DNA from: Semisulcospira habei
Taxonomy: Eukaryota > Mollusca > Gastropoda > Semisulcospiridae
Assembly (NCBI GenBank): GCA_036245525.1
Contig: BTPG01000001.1
Coordinates: 222,530,889-222,594,888 of the forward strand
DNA: 64,000 nucleotides
Direction: 5' to 3'
Within the stretch, counting starts at the first letter, position 1; each line of letters begins with the position of its first letter. Positions 49,801-58,800 of the stretch are shown here, piece by piece. The notes under the pieces were generated by a model that saw nothing but the letters and a program-made list of their open reading frames with translations, had not been told where the DNA came from and did not search any database. The position numbers were made by a program, and so were the translations under genes.

Positions 49801-52800
49801 GCCTGGCCATTCGCGCTTCGCAGGGGACTTTGTACCAGGTGCCTGGGGCCATACACTGCTTTCAGTGCTTCGTAGAAGCCCCTGTAGTCACCATTGTCAG
49901 CACAAAGCTGGGTCCTCTGTGCAAGTCTGGTCCACCACTCATTCTGGAGATCTCTGAGCTTGTGCTGGAGACTGCTGCAGACGAGGCGGAAGGCAGACTT
50001 CTTCACAGGGCAGGAAGGCTGGGCTAGGTGGGCCTGATGGGCGGCTCTTTTTTTTGCTAGGTGTTCCTGGATCTCTACATCGTTTTCGTCAAACCAGTCT
50101 TTGTTCTTCTTTCTGGCGAAACCCAAGACTTCTGCAGAGGATTTTGCAATAGCAGTTTTCAGTTGTTCCCAAAGTGTTTCAGGGGAGGAGTCTACTGGGT
50201 CCGCTGTGTCTTTGAGCCTGCGCTGTAAATCTGTCTGAAAGGCAGCTTTCACATCGTCACGCTGAAGGCTGGCAACATCAAGCTTTTTCTTGGGGGGCCC
50301 CCATTTCTTGGGTTTTGGCTTGAAGTGGAGCCTGAGTTTGCAGCGGACAAGGCGGTGGTCAGTGTGGCACTCTGCGCTGGGCATCACTCTGGTGAGGAGG
50401 ACGTCACTGCGGTCCCTCTGACGCACTAGGACATAGTCGATAAGGTGCCAGTGCTTGGAGCGAGGATGCATCCAGGTGGTCTTTCGACTGTCCTTTTGCT
50501 GAAAAGTAGTGTTGGTGATGACCAGTTGCTGCTCCGCACAGAACTCCAATAGTAGGCGGCCATTGTCATTGCAGTTCCCCACGCCATGCTTGCCAAGGAC
50601 TCCTTTCCAGGCTTCAGAGTCCTGGCCCACTCTGGCGTTAAAGTCGCCAAGGATGATGACTTTGTCGTCTGCAGGGGTACTCTGTAGGAGGCTGCGCAGG
50701 TCAGTGTAAAACTTGTCCTTTTCAGCAGGCTCTGCCAGGAGGGTTGGGGAGTACACACTGAGAAGGGTGACGTGCTGCTGGTGTCTCAGTGGGAGGCGCA
50801 TGGACATGATGCGGTCTGAGTGGCCCGTTGGTAGGTTTTCCAGCTTAGTCGCAATGGATGTCTTGACCATGAAACCCACGCCTGAAAGCCGTCTTTCTGA
50901 TGCAGGCCTGCCTGACCAGTAGAGGGTGTACCCAGCACCAAGTTCTTGGAGGCTGCCTTCGTCCGGAAGGCGTACTTCGCCGAGCGCGGCGATGTCGATG
51001 TTTAACCTCCGCAATTCATGGGCAATGAGGGCGGAGCGACGTTCAGGGCGTCCGCTGTCTGCTTTGTCGAGCATGGTTCGGACGTTCCAGCATGCTACGT
51101 TGAGTCCGGTCGTGGTCGTCATGAGAGTGGATCCGTTATTCTTTCTTGTTTTTTGACCGCAGGAGAAGATGCCCGTTGACCGCGGCTAGCCAACTGGGGT
51201 TGCGAGGGGACGAGCTTTGGTTAGGCCACCTTTTCTAGGCCCCTCTCCGTGTGGAGCAAGCAGTGCTGTCCCTAGAGAAGGCTGCTTGGTCGTTCAGGGT
51301 GTGCCGAGTGATGTTGTCATCCCCAGGTCAACATCAGGCGACCAATATCCTGAACCGCCTGCATGCAGGTTTGAGACTGCGGCTTCCAGTGACATCTTTC
51401 ACCTGCCGTTTCGCCCCTCGCCCGTCGCTACAGGACTTGGAATGGTCAGTGTCATGGTCCGTGGACGTTTCCTAAAGCCTGCGCGGTGGAGCTTTTTGGT
51501 GGAGTGCAGTGTGCGCAGTACTGGCCCCACCCTTTAAACCCTTGGTTCATCTGCCAGGGCCTAGCAAGCTGGGACGATGGCATCGAGGTCCTCGGGTCGT
51601 AGGTTTTATATCAGACTGTCCTTGTCCTAGTCTCTGGCTCAAAAGCCTTCCCCGGAGACACGGGGGCTTTGATGTCAGGGGTTTCCTCCCTTAGCCTTTC
51701 CGCAGCCAAGCGGCCAGGCCTGCAAGGCAGCAGGCGACTCGTGGAGGGCGGGGTCGTCTATGTCCCGTGCAGATGTGAACATCTGCCCACTGCCCATTTT
51801 GTATGCAGCAAGATCCCACAGCTTCTACAGGAGGGTTCAGGGTTTCTCTGTCGACGCAGGAAAGCTACACATATAACTTTCATTTGCTTATGCACGTTTG
51901 TAAAGCACTGCCCAGTGAACTTTGTCCGAAGGAGAAATTTTGACATTTCAGGCTGAACGTGTTGAAAATGTTGAGCCTGATTAACCCCTTCACTGCCATT
52001 GGACACAGATTGTTTTTTCTAAAATCTTTACCAGTTCAAAGCCAAAGAGTCCAAGCCATCTGAGGAACTGGACATAAAGTGATGCCAGCAAGAGGCATAG
52101 ATCCTCATGAGCCCCCGCCACTGCGGGGGCTCATGAGGATCTATGCCTCTGTAGCTATGTCGTGTTTTCTTTTTCTCAGCAGTGAAGTGGTTAACAAAGC
52201 AGGCGGGGACTTGAGGGGTTCCTGATTATCGCATGCATCGTTTCGTTTCCAGCGGACATCATTCAGGGAATGCTGAAGAAGGTGGAGGACATCAAGGGGC
52301 GCCTGGAGCAGACGTTCATCCCGGGGAAAGGTCTGACTGGGGCTGGGGCCAAGGCGCTGGGGTTCAAAATGGCCGGCATGACCATCGGAGAGCTGCAGGC
52401 TTATGTCATGTCGGAAGGGGTCGACCCCGAACTGGCCATCCAGCTCATGAAAGATCTGAAGGATTTGCTGTACACTTTGGTGAGCGGTGATCAGTGATAC
52501 ATCTTAAACCTTTAGCAAGGTTCATTTTTGGAGCGTGCCCTGCACCATTGCACATAATTTCCCAAAATGACCCATAACATTTTGAGCTGAGGGGTCAGTG
52601 ACCCATAGCTTTCTGTAGGCAATAGGCCCTTCTTTTCACGTGTTCCAAATGGCCCACCCATCTTGTTTTCTCTCTTGCTGCCTTCCCGTCCTCCAAAGTC
52701 CCCGCTTTTTTTATATTTCTGCGGGTGACGAGAAGGTGCCAGCCGGGACACTGGCCGCCACCACCCCACTCCCAGCCCCCGCGCTTTTCAATATTTCGAC

Positions 52801-55800
52801 ACTTGGTGCTTACACATGTTCAGTTCATGAAATGGGATCATTTCAGAAATGACCCATTGGATTTGTACTCTGCGGGCCAATGACCCTTGTGCTAAATGTT
52901 CATAATGAACCTTGCTTTAGCTGTCGATAACACATTTTGTCATAGTGATTCCCTGACTTGGCAGAACGTGCTACCTACAGCCAGACGGCTAGAGCCTGTT
53001 GTATAGGGGATTATCATGTTTCCAGGAAACTCTGTTGTTGCCTATTTACATGACCTTGTACTGACAGCAGGAGGACTTCCCAGCTAGATCCATTCGGGCA
53101 GCATGCCACAAGTACACGATGTTCAGTTGAGATGCTTGAATCCATTTAGCCCCGATACCCTACAGCAGGAGTTGGATCGACCATGATAATTTAAGGGTAG
53201 TGACAGATTAGCTTGGCGCCGTCAGGCGCCAAGCTAATCAGTCACTACCCTTGAATCATCATGGTCGATCCATCTCCTGGAACTGGTACATAGTTGTTAA
53301 GTGACGCATCTATAATTTGGGAAAATCGGCCCAGGTGTTCAATGGGTTAACAATATAAGTGTACTTTGTGGCGTACTCCCTGGGAAGTACTCCCGCAAAC
53401 AGTATGGGACAGCACGATAGCTAGAGGCCTGCCGCCGATCACTCTCCCATACTCCTGTTTTGGAACCAGAACTATGGGTACCTGCTGGTCTGCGAGGCTG
53501 ATCGCTCAGTCTTTCCTCCCAACTTTAAACTCCTTGATGGATGCTGACTCCCCTCCAGTTCCCTCCCGTAACCCCCAACCTTGCCAGGTACAGAAGAGCT
53601 TGCTGTTGTTTTCTCTATTCGGTAATCCATTCTGCCCCAACACCCTACAACTGGAGATGGATTGATCATGATAATTCAAGGGTAGTGCCAGATTAGCTTG
53701 GCGCCTTCAGGCGCCAAGCTAATCTGGCACTACCCTTGAATTATCATGATCAATCCATCTCCTGCAGCTGGCACGTAGTCGTTCGGTAACATTTTGGAAA
53801 CGCGGCCATGGGGTTAAATGGGTTAAGCCTTCTGGCCGCTTTCTTCGGATCAAAATGCCTCTTTGTTTCCTCACAGTATTCTGACATCGTATCCAGCATC
53901 ACAAACGGTGGAGCGGATGACCTCTTTAAGTCCTTCGACCTTGCTATGACGGGCGACTTTTCCATCCCGCGCGTGGAATCCACCTTCTTCAAATACAGCC
54001 AGTTCTTCTTGGTTGGAGGTCTTGTGCCAATGACTTTCAGTGAGTTGCCTTTTCAATCTGAGGCACACAGATACAAATGGCACCAGCAAGCGGTACAGAT
54101 TCTCATGAGCCCCTGCATTTGCAGGGGCTCTGGGTGTTCTTTGTATTTTGGTAGTTGAGGGGTTAAGAAACCACAGTGGGAGATGGACTTGCCATGGTAG
54201 ACCATGGGTAGTGCCAGATTAACTTGGTGCCTGGTGCAGTCTGGTGCCCTTAAATAAGTCAAAGGTCATGAGCACTAATAAGCTTGGTTTGGTTTTTTTT
54301 AGGACTTTTTTGGTGAAGGCCAGACTGCTTACGTGGAATATTTCAAAATGTGGAGAATTTCAGTTATAATATGTAACCAAATGTCAGGGGCTGGCCTAGA
54401 GGAAGGCCCAGACTCATTGGCCAGAACAGAAATGATGTTTTATGATTAATTTGTTGTTAATACTTTCCTGTGTCTGCAGAGTTTGAGGCTGGTATCTCGT
54501 ATGGGACGCAAATCATGGTCTCAGCCAAAATGATGACAATGTCTGCCGTGGGAGAGGTTCAGCCCTACGTGGGTCTCGTCGTTCGAGGAGAGCTGGGTAT
54601 AGGTGCCATCTTGTATGGAAAACTGAGTCTCACCGGCTACATCTGTCAGATCGCCTTCCCGTCCAGGGCTGAGATTACCTTCTCGGCTTTCCCCATGGGT
54701 CTGGAGTAAGTAAAGCAATGAAAGATTTTATTAACCCCAATGTGTGTGCAGCCACTGCTACTGTAGAAAGTACAAGTGGCTGAATGCACGAAGGGGTTAA
54801 TTGATTTGATTGTGTAGGTACTTAAATTAACCTGATGCTAATCCCTTATCTGCCGGGGCAAAGCGAACACTATACACCCAAATGCAAGAGGCATAAGCGG
54901 GGGCTCACGAGGGTTTATGTCTCTTGGTAGCCCCCATTCACTTTATGCCTATTTTTGCGTGAAATGGCCATTTACATCTGCGTTCTTGACAGGAATGTCG
55001 GTCAGTGTGTACAGGTTTCAGACACACACAGACCTGCCAACCACTACGATTTTGCCGTATTTTCCTACGCCAACGTTCCCAATACTACGCAACTACGACC
55101 ATTAATAAAATTGTACGCTGAAGAAAAAAATAAACCAAAATTTGTGTGTGTTGTTTTCGGTTTGTAGTCGGTAAGAGTATGTGGTTTGGGGCCAATGAGA
55201 AAGAGTGGAGCGAAATTCCGGATTTTCCAGCCTGCATTATTTCATTCACAAAGTGCATCAGATAAACAACGGTCTGAACCATGTCGAAGAGAAAAAAGCC
55301 CAAATCGATAAGTGCACCGCCTGAAAAGAAGAGTTTGTACCAACCAGCAAACGTTCCGATCGCTATATATAAGGCAAATTTATGTCGTGCTTTGACTCTA
55401 ACAGATAATAAAGTTGTGTTGTATGCTGAGAAATGTCCGTGCATCGAGCGTTCGGCATTAAGCGAACAGTAACTTATGTGCTAAATTTCTCTTGACATCT
55501 TCAAAACTACTATCACTTGTCCAAACTGCTACTACAATAGCTGTGTAGGGGTTGGCAGGTCTGCACACAGTGTGTGATCACTGGCAGTGAAGGGGTGAAA
55601 TAACATTCGGCCTTGATTCACAGCAACAGGCAAGGGTAGTACTAGATTAGGACCCAGGTAAGTAGGAAGAGTAGAGTGGTACACAGACTCCTTAACCAGT
55701 TTAGCCCCACGCGTGCATTTCCCCAATTTTGGAAGTGTTACTTAACGACTATGTACCAGTTGCAGGAGATGGATTGGCCATGATAATTCAAGGGTAGTGC

Positions 55801-58800
55801 CAGATTAGTTTGGCGCCTGAAGGTGCCAAGTTAATCTGCCCTTGAATTATCATGGTCAATCCGTCTCCTGTTGTAGGGTGTTGGGGCTGAATGGTTTAAT
55901 GAACAGAGAAAAGAACAGCAAACTCTTTTGTACCTGGCAAGGTTGGGGGTTACGGGAGAGAACTGGAGGGGAGTCGGCATCCATCAAGAGGTTAAAAGTT
56001 GGGAGGAAAGACTGAGTAATCAGCCAAACTAATCTGGCACTACCCTTAAATTATCATGGTCAGTCAATCTCCTGATGTAGGGTGTTGGGGCTAAAAGGGT
56101 TAACTGTTGTTGTTGAACTGGAAAAAAAAATGTTGTAATTTAGGATGAATGGGCTCAGCTTCTTAACCTTAACACCCCTCCCTCCCCCCCCCTCTCCCCT
56201 CCGCCCCCCCCCCCCCAAAGGCATGGAACCACCACACTGAGCCCAGTGAATGACAACATATATGCTGATGAGGGACTGCCAGGTATGTCAACTGCAAAGA
56301 AATGCCCAACAAAGAGAGAAACCCGCTTCAAGAGGACGAGTGCATCACAGTTCAGTTTAGTAAATTTTCGACTTAAAGCCCTTTTTAAAAAGTAGAGCTA
56401 CATGCAGAAATTCAATAGACTGCTTGTCTTTCATAGGCTGGAAGTACCCTTTAATTGAATGAATTGTGTTGTACTTGTCCTTTCTAAGCGTGTTTTTTTG
56501 TTGGGTATTTCTGTATGATGGAAAACACCGCTGCTACCATTATATGAGGGGTTTAGCCTCGTCACTGCCAAGTGGCCGCAGCCTGTGTTTCTGAAATTTT
56601 TGTGGATTCTACGCCAACTGTCCCAGGAACATGGATTCAAACAGGTGTTAGCAAGAGGCCCAGATCCTCCTGAGCCCCTGTAACTGCGGGGGCTCATAAG
56701 GATCAGTGCCTCTTGCAGTCAAGTGGTGATCACTTTTTCACATTTTCTCATCCAGAATGATGAGAATAATGTTGGACTCTTTTGCAGCCTTGCAATGGAC
56801 ATGGATCTGAAACCTCTGGAACTTAAACTCTCCGCTCTTGTCACTTTGGAAATCGACCTTTACTTCGAGACCATCAAAAAGACCCTTTTCAAGACCAACC
56901 TGTGGCAGTACGAGACGCCCACCATCCAAAAGCGCATCTTGACCATCGGGAAAGCGGAGCAGGACACATCACCTCCCAACTTTGCGTCTTTCGAGGATGA
57001 TAATGTAATGATGAGAGGATTGTCTGTCCTTTTCTCTCTCAGATGTATGTTGGACTTTGGGGGGATGTTGTAGCAAGAAGTTTCATCCCTACACCGACAG
57101 ATGTTTCTAAAAATTGCTAAACAGTCGCTCGTAGGGAGTTGTAACATTGTGTGAGTGATCAGTTCTCTTTCATCAAATCATATCTTGCCACTTTATTGAT
57201 GTCAGGCTTTCCGCCAGGATTTAGGATTGTCTGTCATCGGGACAGACAGCATAACAAAACGTCTGTTGCAGGCACTCTACAGACCGTTACACACTTGAAA
57301 CATGGCCAACATAAGTTCTTTTTTCTCAAGATTTGTCTGACCCTGTCAAAGATTGTCCGTCAAATAGGGAGAAGTTTTTGCTAACGGAAGGCCTGGATGT
57401 CTTCCCTTTTTTAATCACTTCCACAGACTTGAGAGTGTGTTATGATTGCATTATTTAATAGCATAAGTTGCACACATAGAGCTTAACACATTCTACCCCA
57501 GGACCGAAATCCATAAATTTTGAACTTGACCTCTGAAGGACTGTATTACAATTCTAGAGACAAATTGAGCTTGATAGTTCAATGGTGGTGCCAGAATAGC
57601 TTGGCGCCTATGTGCACCAAACTATTTTGGCACCATCCTTGAACTATAATGCTCATTTCATGACTTACTGTGGTGTGTCGGGGCTGAATGAGTTAAACTG
57701 CATCCAATCGTGAATTTTACATTGAACCTTTTAGTAACCCATCTTTTTCCATTGTCTGCCTCACGCCAACAAGAACCACCGTAGCAACTAAATATTTGGA
57801 CTTTTGAAAAAAAAACGAGTTTTTTCCTGTTGGAAAAAGAAGGGTTCATTGACAGCTTGATTTTCCCGTAAAATTCATATATATTTGGTGCTCTTTAACT
57901 CATTTAAGACATGATATATATACACATATGTAACAATAAGTTGTTTATCCATATGAGTTAAGTGACATTTTTCAAGTTGTTTACAAAATAACTTGAACAC
58001 ACATGATACCTTTATGGCCATGCTGTATAAAACAATGTGTACTTATTCTCCTAGGTTGGAAGAAAGAGACGGGCACAAGCCACAAACAAGTGCACAGTAC
58101 GTCAGCTGGACGGCCGAGACTACACAGAGCCCGCCATCGAGATTGGTGTGGCCGCAAGCGATGACAAGAGCAAGCCCACGCTGGTGGCTTACATTGGCAC
58201 CAAGCCTGGTCTACAGGACTTGTTGGTCACTGAACTGGGAGGCCCATCCACTATCGTAAACACGGTGAGTTGCAGTCCTCAGTCATTATTTAGGCAGAGA
58301 ATATGTTGAACTGGACTTACTTCTCCGCGGCAATCCTAAATACTTAATTGCTTAGGCTATGATACTTCAAAGGTGGTGCCAGAATAGCTTGGCGCCTCTT
58401 GGCACCAAGCTATGCTGGCACCACCCTTAAACTGCCATTATCTGCAAAGATCGAGACCCATCTGCGTCTGCAAGAGACGTGAGCCCATGCAGCCGCAGGG
58501 GTTCATGTGAACCTATGCCTCCTGCTGTCAAGGATTGCCTCATGTTGTTGATCAGTTAGTATTGCAGTTTGTATTTACAATTTGAGGGAAATTGTCTGTG
58601 TTAACGCATTCAGTTGTGACACATTAGTGAAAAACATCAAAAGACTATAATGGTTCAAAGGTGGTGTCAGAATAACTTGGCGCCTGTTGTAATAATCATC
58701 ATGAAAACTTCACTTGAAAGGTCGGGCAGGACAAAAACTAAAGGAGACGGTTCAACAATGGTAGTTCAAGGGTGGTGCCAGAATAGCTTGCCGCCTGTTG

